Positions 7,612 to 16,346 of a DNA stretch of 35,891 nucleotides are shown here, in pieces; within the stretch, counting starts at the first letter, position 1, and each line of letters opens with the position of its first letter. Source of the DNA: Bryobacterales bacterium. Its GTDB lineage: Bacteria > Acidobacteriota > Terriglobia > Bryobacterales > UBA6623. Under the pieces are notes generated by a model. That model made no database searches. It was not told the origin of the DNA and worked only from the letters and a program-made list of their open reading frames with translations. The position numbers and the translations under genes were made by a program. The stretch is taken from positions 1 through 35,891 of the forward strand of contig JAJEHF010000061.1 in assembly GCA_022823865.1 (NCBI GenBank). Direction: 5' to 3'.

Positions 7612-8556
7612 ATGATCAAGCCCACGGCGAAGATCTGGTACAACGGCGCTTTCATTGACTGGGACGACGCGAAAGTCCACGTCCTGACCCACGCGCTGCA
7701 CTACGGCACCAGCGTGTTCGAAGGCATCCGATGCTACGACACGAAGAAGGGCCCGGCGCTCTTCCGGCTCGACGAGCACGTGCGGCGAATGTTCGACTCG
7801 GCCAAGATCTACCGCATGGAGGACTTGGGCTTCTCGCACGAGGAATTCGCGCAGGCCTGCAAGGATGTGACGCAGGTCAACGGCCTCTCGTCGTGCTACA
7901 TTCGCCCGGTTATTTTTCGCGGCTTCGGGGATGTGGGAGTGCGCTCGCTCAACAATCCGATCGAGTGCTACATCGCCTGTTGGGAATGGGGCCGCTACCT
8001 CGGCGCCGAGGCTCTCGAGCAGGGCGTGGACGTGTGCGTCTCCTCGTGGACGCGGATCGCGCCGAACACATTGCCGGCCATTGCCAAGGTAGCTGCCAAC
8101 TACATGAATTCCCAGCTGATCCTGATGGAGGCCAACCAGCACGGCTATACCGAGGGCATTGCTCTCGACACCGCCGGGTACGTTTCTGAAGGCAGCGGGG
8201 AGAACATCTTCCTGATCCGCGACGGCGTGATCTACACGCCGCCGCTGGGCACCTCCGTGCTGCCGGGCATCACGCGCGATTCGATCATCCAAATCGCCTG
8301 CGATTTCAACTACCCGCTGCGCGAGCAGGCGATTCCGCGCGAGTGGCTCTATATCGCCGACGAGCTGTTCTTCACCGGCACTGCGGCCGAGGTGACCCCG
8401 ATTCGCTCAGTGGACAGGATCAAGGTCGCCACAGGCCGGCGCGGGCCGATCACCGAACACATCCAGTCCGAATTCTTGGCCATCACGGCAGGCGCCAAGG
8501 AAGACCGCTACGGCTGGCTCAGCATCCTGGACGCGCGCAGTTCGGCTGCAGCCTAG
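7612..8556 (+). CDS. ilvE: Branched-chain amino acid aminotransferase
   Basis: A 314-residue fold-type IV PLP aminotransferase, normal length for bacterial IlvE. It performs the last step of leucine, isoleucine and valine synthesis (and the first of breakdown), exchanging amino groups with 2-oxoglutarate. Visible family signatures are HALHYGTSVFEGIR (27-40), I-A-K159-V-A-A-N-Y-M-N-S with Lys159 as the likely PLP lysine, and G-Y-V-S-E-G-S-G-E-N-I-F (189-200). T-G-T-A-A-E-V-T-P-I near the end is also typical. A strong ribosome site, GGAGAGGGG, precedes the ATG, unlike the leaderless genes nearby. The stop is 13 bases before the next gene, so the two may be cotranscribed. Confidence 0.95.
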   Translation: MIKPTAKIWYNGAFIDWDDAKVHVLTHALHYGTSVFEGIRCYDTKKGPALFRLDEHVRRMFDSAKIYRMEDLGFSHEEFAQACKDVTQVNGLSSCYIRPVIFRGFGDVGVRSLNNPIECYIACWEWGRYLGAEALEQGVDVCVSSWTRIAPNTLPAIAKVAANYMNSQLILMEANQHGYTEGIALDTAGYVSEGSGENIFLIRDGVIYTPPLGTSVLPGITRDSIIQIACDFNYPLREQAIPREWLYIADELFFTGTAAEVTPIRSVDRIKVATGRRGPITEHIQSEFLAITAGAKEDRYGWLSILDARSSAAA

Positions 8557-8569
8557 ATCGGGGTCGCGC

Positions 8570-9529
8570 TTGCCTGAAGAACAGCGCGGCGCCCCGTCCG
8601 GGCCGGACGGGCCTGGCTCCGACTGCAGCGCTGATCGCCACCTTGGCGTGACCCTGCGGCCTAGCGGCAGCATCGCGCCGCTCCGGACGGGGCCGGAGCA
8701 ATGGATCGAAGAGGGCTTGCCGGAGCGGCCGCCGAACCTTGTACAGCCCAAGCAGCGGATATTCCTCAGCTTGAGCCTGTTCCTGCTCACGGTCGCAACT
8801 ACGAGCTACTTCGTTTCGCCGATTTACTCGGCGTGCGTACTGGCGATACTTACGGCGCACGAGTTCGGGCACTATCTGGCCGCCCGGCACTACCGCGTGC
8901 CGGCAACGCTGCCGTACTTCCTGCCGGCACCCTTCTTGTTCGGCACGATGGGCGCAGTCATCCGCATGTCTCCGTTCATCCCCAATCGCAAAGCGCTCTT
9001 CGATATTTCGGCCGCTGGGCCTATCGCCGGCGTGGTGCTCGCGATCCCGATCTCGTGGGTGGGCGTGACGCTCTCCTCGCGTCAGCCGATCGATGACCCG
9101 TCGGGCTTGGTCCTTGGGGAGCCGCTATTGTTCCAGTTCTTCCAGTGGGCTTGGTTTGGAAGCGCCGAAGAGGGCCTGACGCTCGTCCTGCACGACGTCG
9201 CATTCGCGGGCTGGGTCGGGCTCTTCATCACGGCGCTGAATCTGATACCTGTCGGGCAGCTCGATGGCGGCCACATCTGCTACGCGGTGTTCGCAAAGCG
9301 CAGCTTCAAGGTCGCGATTGCCTCCTTCCTAGCGCTTATAGCGATCAGTATCGCAACGCAGGCCTCCTACGCGCTGTTACTGGTCCTGTTGTTCATCACG
9401 GGCATCCGGCACGTGCCCACCATGGACGATTCGGCGCCGATCGGCCGCGGCAGGCAGCGCATCGCCGCGCTGCTACTGGTTGTCTTCGCGCTCTGCTTCG
9501 TGCCGGTGCCAATCAGCCCCGGCCAGTAG
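8570..9529 (+). CDS. Site-2 protease-like membrane metalloprotease (M50)
   Basis: A 319-residue integral membrane protein. The zinc motif HEFGH lies at 97-101 inside a hydrophobic helix, and the third-ligand motif L-I-P-V-G-Q-L-D-G-G-H at 225-235 gives Asp232. Together they mark the peptidase M50 (site-2 protease) family, which cuts peptide bonds within membranes. No PDZ domain is seen between the motifs, unlike RseP. The first 60 residues are hydrophilic and proline-rich. The assumed start is TTG at 8570; GTG at 8648 is an alternative and would not affect the catalytic core. It follows ilvE by 13 bases and converges with the quinone oxidoreductase, ends 10 bases apart. The substrate is unknown. 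Confidence 0.88.
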   Translation: MPEEQRGAPSGPDGPGSDCSADRHLGVTLRPSGSIAPLRTGPEQWIEEGLPERPPNLVQPKQRIFLSLSLFLLTVATTSYFVSPIYSACVLAILTAHEFGHYLAARHYRVPATLPYFLPAPFLFGTMGAVIRMSPFIPNRKALFDISAAGPIAGVVLAIPISWVGVTLSSRQPIDDPSGLVLGEPLLFQFFQWAWFGSAEEGLTLVLHDVAFAGWVGLFITALNLIPVGQLDGGHICYAVFAKRSFKVAIASFLALIAISIATQASYALLLVLLFITGIRHVPTMDDSAPIGRGRQRIAALLLVVFALCFVPVPISPGQ

Positions 9530-9539
9530 GAGGCCAAGA

Positions 9540-10517
9540 CTAGGCGATCTTGACGATCGCCTTACCGCGCACCTTGCGGTTGGCAAGGTCCCGGATGCCT
9601 TGCGGCACCGCTTCCAGCGGATAGGTCGCCCCCACCGGGGGGTCGATCTTGCCCGCTAGGAACATGTCGCAGAGGCTGTCATGCAGCGATTTCATGTAGC
9701 CGGGGTGCTCGTCGCAGTGCCGCCCCCAGAACACGCCGACGAGCGACATGTTCTTCAACAGGGCACGGTTGGCGGCCAGCGACGGAATGCGCCCGCTGGC
9801 GAAGCCGATCACCAACAGCCGACCGTCCGGAGCGATGACCTTGGTGGACAGGTCGAACACGTCCCCTCCGACCGGATCGTAGATCACGTCAACGCCGAAC
9901 TTGCCCGCGATCTGCTTCACTTGGTCGACCCAGCCGTCGTCGCGGTATGTCAGGGCGTGTTCCGCGCCGTGCTGCCTGCAGAACTCAAGCTTCTCGTCGC
10001 TGCCTGCCGTGGCAATGATCCGGGCGCCCATCGCGACGCCGAGCTGGATCGCCGCGACGCCTACGCCGCTGGCGCCGGCGTGTACCAGCAGCCATTCGCC
10101 AGGCCGCAGCTTGGCGCGGTAGTCGAGGGCAAACAGCGAAGTCTGGAACACCACCGGCATAGCTGCCGCCTGCTCGAATGACATGCTGTCAGGAATCGGG
10201 TACGCGCGCGATTCGTCGACGACGGTGCATTCTGCAAAGCCGCCGCCGCGGGGCAGAGACAGCACGCGGTCGCCAGCCTTGACGAGCCCGACCCCTTCGC
10301 CGACAGCGTCGACGATGCCTGACACTTCGGCGCCGATCGTGAACGGAAACGCCGGCCTGGACTGGTACTTGCCCTGGCACTGGAGAAGGTCGAAGAAGTT
10401 GAATCCGCAAGCATGGTTGCGGATGCGAACCTGCCCGGCTGAGGGGACCGGCGTATCAACTTCCGCCAGAACCATCTCTTCCGGCTCGCCATAGTGCGTG
10501 ACCTGCCACACCCTCAT
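9540..10517 (-). CDS. NADPH:quinone oxidoreductase-like MDR dehydrogenase
   Basis: A 325-residue medium-chain dehydrogenase/reductase of the zeta-crystallin/QOR type. The N-terminal GroES-like part contains N-F-F-D-L-L-Q-C-Q-G-K-Y and a conserved F-T-I-G-A-E-V-S-G-I-V. The Rossmann part has H-A-G-A-S-G-V-G-V-A-A-I-Q-L-G for NADPH, then I-Y-D-P-V-G-G-D. The structural and catalytic zinc cysteines of alcohol dehydrogenases are absent, as expected for this branch. It probably reduces quinones or enones in the cytoplasm; the physiological substrate is not deducible. The start is the ATG at 10517, 7 bases after TACCCT on the minus strand, and no Shine-Dalgarno is seen. It has its own promoter although it lies just downstream of clpP. 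Confidence 0.9.
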   Translation of the reverse strand: MRVWQVTHYGEPEEMVLAEVDTPVPSAGQVRIRNHACGFNFFDLLQCQGKYQSRPAFPFTIGAEVSGIVDAVGEGVGLVKAGDRVLSLPRGGGFAECTVVDESRAYPIPDSMSFEQAAAMPVVFQTSLFALDYRAKLRPGEWLLVHAGASGVGVAAIQLGVAMGARIIATAGSDEKLEFCRQHGAEHALTYRDDGWVDQVKQIAGKFGVDVIYDPVGGDVFDLSTKVIAPDGRLLVIGFASGRIPSLAANRALLKNMSLVGVFWGRHCDEHPGYMKSLHDSLCDMFLAGKIDPPVGATYPLEAVPQGIRDLANRKVRGKAIVKIA

Positions 10518-10524
10518 GCGCTGT

Positions 10525-10530
10525 AGGGTA
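10525..10530 (-). promoter_or_regulatory. Extended -10 element (TGG TACCCT) 7 nt before the oxidoreductase start
   Basis: On the minus strand TACCCT is preceded by TGG, an extended -10, and ends 7 bases before the ATG at 10517. The predicted transcript is leaderless. No -35 is evident, which an extended -10 would tolerate. Confidence 0.5.
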
Positions 10531-10590
10531 CCAGAAGCGCAAATGGCGACCGGCAGGGGCCGTGGTGCCGGCTCCGGAAGCGTCTAGCCG

Positions 10591-11199
10591 TTACTTCTTG
10601 GCGATGATTTGGTCGACCAAGCCGTACTCTTTGGCCTGTTTGGCGTCCAGGATGAAGTCCCGCTCCACGTCCCGCTCGATCCGCTCGATCTCCTGGCCCG
10701 TGTGACCGGCCAGCAACGCGTTGAGGCTCTGGCGCATGCGCAGGATCTCGCGTGCGTGGATGTCGATGTCGGTAGCCTGGCCGGCCAGTCCGGACAGCGA
10801 GGGCTGGTGCAGCAGAAAGCGCGAGTTGGGCAGGGCGAAGCGCTTGCCCTTCGCCCCGGCCGCCATCAACACCGCCGCCATGGATGCGGCCTGGCCGATG
10901 CACACCGTGGTGATGTCGGGCTTGACGAACTGCATAGTGTCGTAGATGGCCATGCCGGCGGTGATCGAGCCGCCGGGAGAGTTGATGTAGAGCCAGATGT
11001 CGCGTTCGGGGTTTTCGGCCTCCAAGAACAGCAGCTGCGCCGTGATCAGGTTGGCGATGGCGTCGTCTATCGGATACCCGACGAAGATGATATTGTCCCG
11101 CAGCAGGCGCGAGAAGATGTCGTAGGCGCGCTCGCCGCGGCTGGTCTGCTCGACCACCATCGGGACGAGATTCGCTCTCGGTTCCACAACGTCTGACAT
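10591..11199 (-). CDS. clpP: ATP-dependent Clp protease proteolytic subunit
   Basis: A 202-residue serine protease subunit that forms the double-heptamer barrel degrading proteins fed in by ClpX or ClpA/C. The catalytic Ser lies in [10 protein letters not shown], the His in F-L-L-H-Q-P, and the Asp in the E-R-D-V-E-R-D-F segment. [13 protein letters not shown] and the early R-I-I-F-V-G-type strand (here [11 protein letters not shown]) are family landmarks. AGGGAG overlapping the tig stop is the ribosome site, 9 bases separate the two genes, and they form an operon. clpX, commonly next, is not here; the following gene is an unrelated oxidoreductase. Confidence 0.96.
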   Translation of the reverse strand: MSDVVEPRANLVPMVVEQTSRGERAYDIFSRLLRDNIIFVGYPIDDAIANLITAQLLFLEAENPERDIWLYINSPGGSITAGMAIYDTMQFVKPDITTVCIGQAASMAAVLMAAGAKGKRFALPNSRFLLHQPSLSGLAGQATDIDIHAREILRMRQSLNALLAGHTGQEIERIERDVERDFILDAKQAKEYGLVDQIIAKK

Positions 11200-11208
11200 G
11201 AGCGCTCC

Positions 11209-12537
11209 CTATTCGTCCTCGGAAGGGTCTGCGGCCGGACTGGGCTGCCCTTCGGGCCCGTCGGAATCCTGCGGCGCTGGCTCCTCGAAGGGTGCCCCGG
11301 AGTCGATGACCAATTGCATCGCCTTGGAACGACGTCCGCGGGAGCACATCGAGGCTAGAATGCCCGACTCATCCATCTTCTCCCGGGCGCGTTCGGGAGT
11401 CAGCTGCTCCGATTCCGCCCATCGGTTGACGAAGTCTTGAATCTCTTGATGGCTGAGGTCGATGTCCTCAACGTCCGCGATGCGGTCGAGCACTTGCTCG
11501 GCGCACACGGCCATCGCCTCTTGCGCGACCGTGAGCGGCGTCAGGCTCGGCTGCTCGGGGGCGCCTTCGCGGGCCTCCATCCTTTCGGCGAGGCGTTGGA
11601 GCCGCTCCCGTAGGTGCTGCCTCGGCACGTCGATCTGATGCGAGGTGGCGAGCTTGTTCATGACCTCGAATTCGGTGGCCGCGCGCGCTTCGAGCTCGGC
11701 GCGCGACTCAAGCTCCTTGCGGATCGCACCCTTCAAGTCGTCCAGAGTTTCGTGGTTCCCTTTGAGATCCTTGGCGAACTCGTCGTCAAGCTCCGGTAGA
11801 TCCACTTCAAGAATCGAATGCACCGTGGCCTTGCACTCGACGGTCTTGCCGGCGATGTCAGGGTCCGGGTAGTCGTCAGGGCAGTGGCAGGAAATCTCGG
11901 TCTCCGCTCCGGGCTCGAGTCCCGGGAGTTCGCGGGTGAACGGCAGGCCGCCGGGGCTTTGCTCGCGGCCGAGATCGCAGGTCAGTTCTTGGCCGAAGAA
12001 CGGCAGCTCTGGCCCGTCCACGGCCGAATTGAACGTGACGCGCACAACGTCTTTGTCCTCGACCGGTCGCGGGTCCAGAGTCCGAACAGATGCGTGATGC
12101 TCGCGAAGGCGCTCAAGTTCTGCGTCGACCCGCTCATCGGTCACCGCTTCCGCGTCGTGGACGACCTTGAGGTCCCTGTACTCCCCAAGCTCGAAGCGGG
12201 GGAAGACTTCGTATTCGGCATCGACCTCGAACGGCCTGCCCTCGACGAACCGAAAGTCGGTGATATACGGTCCGGCGGCCAGCTTTTGGTCCATGCCGCC
12301 GAGCTTCTTGCTGAGAAATTCAGGCGCCAATCGCTCCGTCAGCACGACCGAGATCTCCTTCTCGAAGTACCGGTACAGCACACGCTCCGGCGCCCGGCCC
12401 TTGCGAAAGCCCGGCACGGTCACTGACCGCTGGGCTCCCTTGACGTAGTCTCTGCGCTCCTTTTCGACCACGTCCCAAGGGATCTCGACGGTCACAGTAC
12501 GCGCGCAGGGATCCTTCTGGTCAGCTTCGCTTTCCAA
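11209..12537 (-). CDS. tig: Trigger factor
   Basis: A 442-residue ribosome-associated chaperone and peptidyl-prolyl isomerase that receives nascent chains. The ribosome-binding signature is V-P-G-F-R-K-G-R-A-P (about 42-51). An FKBP-like isomerase domain follows (about 155-245), then the helical chaperone arms. The last 30 residues are an acidic, proline-rich tail ending D-P-S-E-D-E. The start is TTG at 12537, preceded by AGGTGA and TAGG as weak ribosome sites; the next in-frame candidates would cut the N-terminal domain. A TAGACT hexamer at 12590-12595 (minus) could be the promoter. First gene of the tig-clpP operon and divergent from ksgA. Confidence 0.94.
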   Translation of the reverse strand: MESEADQKDPCARTVTVEIPWDVVEKERRDYVKGAQRSVTVPGFRKGRAPERVLYRYFEKEISVVLTERLAPEFLSKKLGGMDQKLAAGPYITDFRFVEGRPFEVDAEYEVFPRFELGEYRDLKVVHDAEAVTDERVDAELERLREHHASVRTLDPRPVEDKDVVRVTFNSAVDGPELPFFGQELTCDLGREQSPGGLPFTRELPGLEPGAETEISCHCPDDYPDPDIAGKTVECKATVHSILEVDLPELDDEFAKDLKGNHETLDDLKGAIRKELESRAELEARAATEFEVMNKLATSHQIDVPRQHLRERLQRLAERMEAREGAPEQPSLTPLTVAQEAMAVCAEQVLDRIADVEDIDLSHQEIQDFVNRWAESEQLTPERAREKMDESGILASMCSRGRRSKAMQLVIDSGAPFEEPAPQDSDGPEGQPSPAADPSEDE

Positions 12538-12638
12538 GGCCTACTTCACCTATCGGCGGCGGCTCATAGGAGGCCCCGCGTTAACCTCCAGTCTACAGCA
12601 GAGCCCTTTGGCGGCTCGGAAGGTCACTGGCGTCTCGG

Positions 12639-12644
12639 TACACT
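12639..12644 (+). promoter_or_regulatory. -10 element (TACACT) 7 nt before the ksgA start
   Basis: TACACT ends 7 bases before the ATG at 12652, the same geometry as at 4430, 14475, 17821 and 28944. No Shine-Dalgarno lies between them, so the mRNA is predicted to start at the AUG. Confidence 0.6.
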
Positions 12645-12651
12645 CGAACCG

Positions 12652-13413
12652 ATGCGAGGGGGGGCCAAGCTCGGCCAGCACTTCCTGCAGGACGAGGGCG
12701 TGCTCGCCCGCATTGCCTCGGCCGCAGTCGCGCCGGATGACACCGTGGTCGAGATCGGACCGGGCAAGGGAGCACTCACCCGGCACCTGCTCGGGATTGC
12801 CCGGCACGTCTTGGCAATCGAACTGGACTCTGGATTCGCCGAAGCGTTGCCGCAACGATGCGGTGCCCCGCAAGGGCTTACCGTCATCGCGGCGGACATC
12901 CTGCAAGTGAGTCTGCCGGACATCCTGCCCGAGTCAGCCCCGAGTCGGTCTGTGGTCGTGGGGAACCTGCCGTACTACATCACCTCCCCGATCCTGCGCA
13001 AGGTGCTCGCCGCGCGGCATGAGTTTCGCTCCGCGACATTCCTGATGCAGGAAGAAGTGGCGGACCGCGTGGTGGCGAGCGGAGGCAGCCGTTCTTTCGG
13101 CTTTCTGAGCTGCTTTTGTCAATTGCAGAGCGGTCCCGAGAAGCTCTTCCGGGTTCCGCCGGACGCATTCGATCCGCCACCAGCCGTCCACTCTGCCGTC
13201 GTGCGCTTTGACGTTGCCGGCGAGCCGCCGCCAGCAGGCCTGCTGGCCTTCTTGAGTGCCTGCTTCCGGCAGCCCCGCAAGACGCTGAAGAACAACCTGG
13301 CCGCGCGCTATCCGCCCGAGCGCTTGCATGCCGATCCATGCGCGAGAATGCGGGCGCAGCAGCTCTCGCTCAGCCAGCTGCGCGAGATGTGGGAGCGACT
13401 CGAAGGCCCCTGA
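12652..13413 (+). CDS. ksgA: 16S rRNA dimethyladenosine transferase
   Basis: A 253-residue SAM-dependent methyltransferase that dimethylates the two adjacent adenines in the 3'-terminal hairpin of 16S rRNA late in 30S assembly. G-Q-H-F-L-Q-D opens the domain (the family usually has GQNFL), V-V-E-I-G-P-G-K-G-A-L-T is the SAM-binding motif I, and G-N-L-P-Y-Y-I is the catalytic NLPY motif for adenine N6. F-R-V-P-P-D-A-F-x-P-P-P-A-V-H-S-A-V lies towards the C-terminal domain, as in KsgA. Length is normal or slightly short. Probably monocistronic, followed by a terminator-like hairpin. Start chosen by motif position and the upstream -10. Confidence 0.95.
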   Translation: MRGGAKLGQHFLQDEGVLARIASAAVAPDDTVVEIGPGKGALTRHLLGIARHVLAIELDSGFAEALPQRCGAPQGLTVIAADILQVSLPDILPESAPSRSVVVGNLPYYITSPILRKVLAARHEFRSATFLMQEEVADRVVASGGSRSFGFLSCFCQLQSGPEKLFRVPPDAFDPPPAVHSAVVRFDVAGEPPPAGLLAFLSACFRQPRKTLKNNLAARYPPERLHADPCARMRAQQLSLSQLREMWERLEGP

Positions 13414-13443
13414 GGGGATGGTTGGGCCAATTCCCCCAGTTTT
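13414..13443 (+). terminator. Possible intrinsic terminator after ksgA
   Basis: Immediately after the ksgA stop, GGGGA (13414-13418) can pair with TCCCC (13432-13436), with an inner TTG/CAA stem, followed by a four-base T-run at 13440-13443. The stem is imperfect and the T-run short, so this is a moderate call. Confidence 0.4.
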
Positions 13444-13491
13444 GCCTTGCAATCCTTCGCCGATGTGCTTCAATAAAGTTTCGGTAAAGCA

Positions 13492-14292
13492 ATGTTGGAC
13501 AGAGTGCGGTCGGGGGCGCTGGCTCTAGGCGTCGTCTTGCTTGCCGCTTCCGGGCAGGCGCAACTGATAGACCGCACCAAGGAACGCGACGAGATTAACC
13601 CAGCGGCCAGGGAGCTCAGCCCAGAGCGGCGCGGCGACATCTACATGGCCCGCAAGATGTATCGCGAGGCCGGCGATACCTACAAGGAGGCGCTCCGGCT
13701 CGAACCGGACTCGGCCAAGCTGATCAACAAGCTCGGCATTTCCTACCATCAGCTCCTCATGCTCGGCAACGCCCGGCGGCAATACGAGCGTGCCTGGCGC
13801 GTGGACAAGAGCTATAGCCAGGCGCTCAACAACTTGGGCACGGTCCATCACGCGCAAGGGAACTACGGCAAGGCCATCCGCGCGTACAGGCGAGCGCTGA
13901 AGGTCTCCCCCTATTCGGCCTCGATCCACAGCAACCTCGGCACCTCGTACTTCGCCAGGCGGAAGTTCAAGCTCGCTTCTCAGTCGTACTTGAAAGCCCT
14001 GGACCTTGACCCGAACGTATTCGACACGAAGGGAACCTTCGGAACGATGCTGCAGGAGCGCTCGGTGGGCAACACAGGCAAGTACTACTACTTCATGGCC
14101 AAAGCCTACGCGGGGGCGCAGATTTGGGATAGGTCGATCCTGTACATCCGCAAAGCACTTGAGGAAGGTTTCGGTGGGCCTCGCAAAGTGGCATCCGATC
14201 CCGCCTTCAAGGAGATGCATGAGATACCGGAGTTCCAGAGGATCGCGTTTCCCGAAACCATAGCTTCGGCTGGCAATCCCAGCACGCCCTGA
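13492..14292 (+). CDS. Secreted tetratricopeptide repeat protein
   Basis: A 266-residue protein. Residues 1-23 are a signal peptide (basic start, a long hydrophobic A/L/V run, then S-G-Q-A-Q), so it is exported. From about 45 to 185 there are roughly four TPR units, for example Y-R-E-A-G-D-T-Y-K-E-A-L-R-L-E-P-D and Y-G-K-A-I-R-A-Y-R-R-A-L-K-V-S-P. TPR repeats form a scaffold for protein contacts; no enzyme motif is present. The C-terminal part (190-260) resembles a further degenerate repeat, with G-G-P-R-K-V-A-S-D-P-A-F-K. A periplasmic scaffold or assembly role is inference. TAAAGT 12 bases before the ATG is a possible -10. Confidence 0.8.
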   Translation: MLDRVRSGALALGVVLLAASGQAQLIDRTKERDEINPAARELSPERRGDIYMARKMYREAGDTYKEALRLEPDSAKLINKLGISYHQLLMLGNARRQYERAWRVDKSYSQALNNLGTVHHAQGNYGKAIRAYRRALKVSPYSASIHSNLGTSYFARRKFKLASQSYLKALDLDPNVFDTKGTFGTMLQERSVGNTGKYYYFMAKAYAGAQIWDRSILYIRKALEEGFGGPRKVASDPAFKEMHEIPEFQRIAFPETIASAGNPSTP

Positions 14293-14301
14293 CCGTCAGG
14301 G
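14287..14301 (+). terminator. Perfect hairpin overlapping the TPR gene stop
   Basis: CCCTGA, loop CCG, TCAGGG: a perfect 6-bp stem whose left arm contains the TGA stop of the TPR gene. There is no T-run, so it could stabilise the mRNA 3' end or act as a weak terminator. Confidence 0.3.
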
Positions 14302-14474
14302 GAACAAGTAGCTTTCCGCCCCGACCCTAGGCCGGCCCCGAGGCGTCGCGCCAAGAACGAGGCCCATCGCAGCCGTCCAGCTCGCCATGCGGCCAAGGTG
14401 CCGGGAGCGCCGCTCCGGAGGATCGGAGCCCTCGACCTAACGACGGGCGCGCTGTATCCGGATCACGCTACGGG

Positions 14475-14480
14475 TAAGAT
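14475..14480 (+). promoter_or_regulatory. -10 element (TAAGAT) 7 nt before a TTG start
   Basis: TAAGAT ends 7 bases before TTG at 14488, which opens the small membrane protein ahead of the symporter. It would drive the symporter/sulfatase operon. A leaderless message starting with UUG would be unusual, so the true start needs experiment. Confidence 0.45.
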
Positions 14481-14487
14481 AGGACGC

Positions 14488-14643
14488 TTGCAAGACACCT
14501 CGCATCCACGCGAGTCTGAGGCTGCGAGCGCGCCAGCAGACGCTCGCAACTGGAACCGGATTTACGTTCTCGTGCTAGCCCACCTAGCGTTCTGGATCGT
14601 GGGCCTCTGGGCCGTCACCCGATTCCTGGGCGAAGCCTCATGA
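14488..14643 (+). CDS. Small single-span membrane protein ahead of the sodium symporter
   Basis: A 51-residue protein: about 24 hydrophilic residues, then a hydrophobic span (about 25-46, I-Y-V-L-V-L-A-H-L-A-F-W-I-V-G-L-W-A-V) and a short tail. Its TGA overlaps the ATG of the symporter by four bases (ATGA), so the two are translationally coupled. Some sodium:solute symporters have a small membrane partner encoded just upstream (for example YhdT/PanF and DUF4212-type pairs). By analogy this may be an accessory subunit, but I do not recognise the family. The frame is open upstream to 14398; TTG at 14488 is preferred for its -10 and spacing. Confidence 0.6.
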   Translation: MQDTSHPRESEAASAPADARNWNRIYVLVLAHLAFWIVGLWAVTRFLGEAS

Positions 14644-16346
14644 GCGCGCTCGACTGGTCAGTCCTGATCGCCTCTCTGGTGGCAATCCTGACCTTCAGCC
14701 TGAGACGCTCGCGCGGCGATCAGTCTGTCCACGCCTACGTCTCCGCCGGCAAACAGATGCGCTGGTGGGTGATCGGCCTGTCGATCATGGCGACGCAGGC
14801 CAGCGCGATCACCTTTATCGGCACGACCAGCCAGGGATACACCGACGGCATGCGCTTCGTGCAGTTCTACTTCGGGCTGCCGATTGCGATGGTGCTGATC
14901 GCGGCGTTCGCCGCGCCGGCGTTCCATCGCAGCGGAGTGCAGACCGCTTACGAATACCTGGAGCGTCGCTTCGACGCCAAGACCCGCAGGTTAGCCAGCG
15001 GGGTGTTCCTGGTCCAGCGCGGCCTAGGCGTTGGTCTGGCCGTGTACGCCCCGGCGGTGGCCTTGTCGGTCATCCTGGGTATCCCGGAAGCGCCGACAAT
15101 CCTGATCACTGTCGTCGTGGTAGCGACTTATACCGTGTTGGGCGGGATCCGGGCCGTGATGTGGGCAGACGCCGTCCAGATGGGCGTGATGTTCGCCGGC
15201 ATCGCCGTCGCGTTCTGCTTTGCATGGACCGGCCTGCCCGACTCCGTTTCGTTTCGTGACGCGCTGGCACTCGCTGGCACCGTGGGCAAGCTCGAGGCCG
15301 TGGACACTACGTTCGATTGGAACAGCCGCTACACGCTGTGGTCCGGGCTGATAGGAGCCACATTCCTGTCACTGGCCTATTTCGGCACAGACCAGTCTCA
15401 GGTCCAGCGCTACCTTACTGCGAAGTCCTTGTATCACAGTCGGATTAGCCTGCTATTCAATGCAATGCTTAAAGTCCCGCTGCAAGCGTTCATCTTGCTG
15501 ACCGGCGTCTTGGTCTTCGCCTTCTTCCTGTACGAGCCGCCGCCGCTGCTGTTTCACCCGGCCGAACGAGCGCGACTCGAACAGACGCACGCGGAGGAGC
15601 TGCGCCAAGTGGACGCCCGCTTCGAGCAAGCGTTCCAAGAGCGCCGCGGCAGCGCGGACCGTTTCGTTGCCAGCGGGGGCGCTCCGACCGAGCGCGATGC
15701 GTTCGCCACAGCCAACCAACGCCTTCAGGGCGTCCGCGCGGAGGCCATCGCGCTCGCCGAGGAGGAGAGCGGCCCCGGCACCTACAACGACACCAACTAT
15801 GTCTTCCTCACCTTCGTTCTCGGCTACTTGCCGAAGGGACTGATCGGCCTGATCATGGCCGGAGTTTTCGCGGCTGCTATGTCGACTATCTCGTCGGAAC
15901 TGAACTCGCTCGCGACGTCCACGATCGTGGACCACTACGCCCGCTACGTTCGGCCGCATGCGGGCGAGCGAGGCACCCGCCGGGCCCTGCGCTGGGCAAC
16001 CCTGGGTTGGGCCGCCTACGCTGCGATCTTCGCGAGCTTCGGGGGCAGGCTGGGGTCGCTGATCGAAGCCGTCAACTTCGTGGGGTCGCTGTTCTACGGG
16101 CCAATGCTGGGGGTCTTCGCCGTTGCCTTCCTGTTCAAGCGGGTCACGGCGAACGGTGCGTTCTGGGGCACGGCGTTCGGGCTCGTCGCGGTCTGGCTCA
16201 CCAAGCTCGTGTTTCCGGGCCTGGCATTTCTCTGGCTGAACCCCCTAGGCTGCTTGGCTACTATACTGGCAGCCTTGTTCATCTCCGCCCCCAGCGGCGG
16301 TGCGGGCGTCGCGCGTAGCGATGCGATGCCCGATGGGAGGATCTGA
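14640..16346 (+). CDS. Sodium:solute symporter (SSS family)
   Basis: A 568-residue membrane protein of about 13-14 spans in the SSS/SLC5 family (LeuT fold). W-V-I-G-L-S-I-M-A-T-Q-A-S-A-I-T-F-I (43-60) is the Na+/substrate-site TM1, and F-G-T-D-Q-S-Q-V-Q-R-Y-L (248-259) is the SSS signature. A-M-S-T-I-S-S-E-L-N-S-L-A-T lies in the later core helix. Residues about 300-385, between two spans, form a charged, probably coiled-coil insertion rich in Glu, Arg and Gln. Such loops occur in some sugar/sialic-acid-type SSS proteins. The substrate is unknown; overlap with the sulfatase gene (one base, TGATG) suggests a desulfated sugar or similar compound. Confidence 0.9.
   Translation: MSALDWSVLIASLVAILTFSLRRSRGDQSVHAYVSAGKQMRWWVIGLSIMATQASAITFIGTTSQGYTDGMRFVQFYFGLPIAMVLIAAFAAPAFHRSGVQTAYEYLERRFDAKTRRLASGVFLVQRGLGVGLAVYAPAVALSVILGIPEAPTILITVVVVATYTVLGGIRAVMWADAVQMGVMFAGIAVAFCFAWTGLPDSVSFRDALALAGTVGKLEAVDTTFDWNSRYTLWSGLIGATFLSLAYFGTDQSQVQRYLTAKSLYHSRISLLFNAMLKVPLQAFILLTGVLVFAFFLYEPPPLLFHPAERARLEQTHAEELRQVDARFEQAFQERRGSADRFVASGGAPTERDAFATANQRLQGVRAEAIALAEEESGPGTYNDTNYVFLTFVLGYLPKGLIGLIMAGVFAAAMSTISSELNSLATSTIVDHYARYVRPHAGERGTRRALRWATLGWAAYAAIFASFGGRLGSLIEAVNFVGSLFYGPMLGVFAVAFLFKRVTANGAFWGTAFGLVAVWLTKLVFPGLAFLWLNPLGCLATILAALFISAPSGGAGVARSDAMPDGRI

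Noticed and set aside
10514-11347. 277-codon minus-strand frame
   Set aside because: It overlaps clpP and the end of tig in a different frame; those two are unmistakable.
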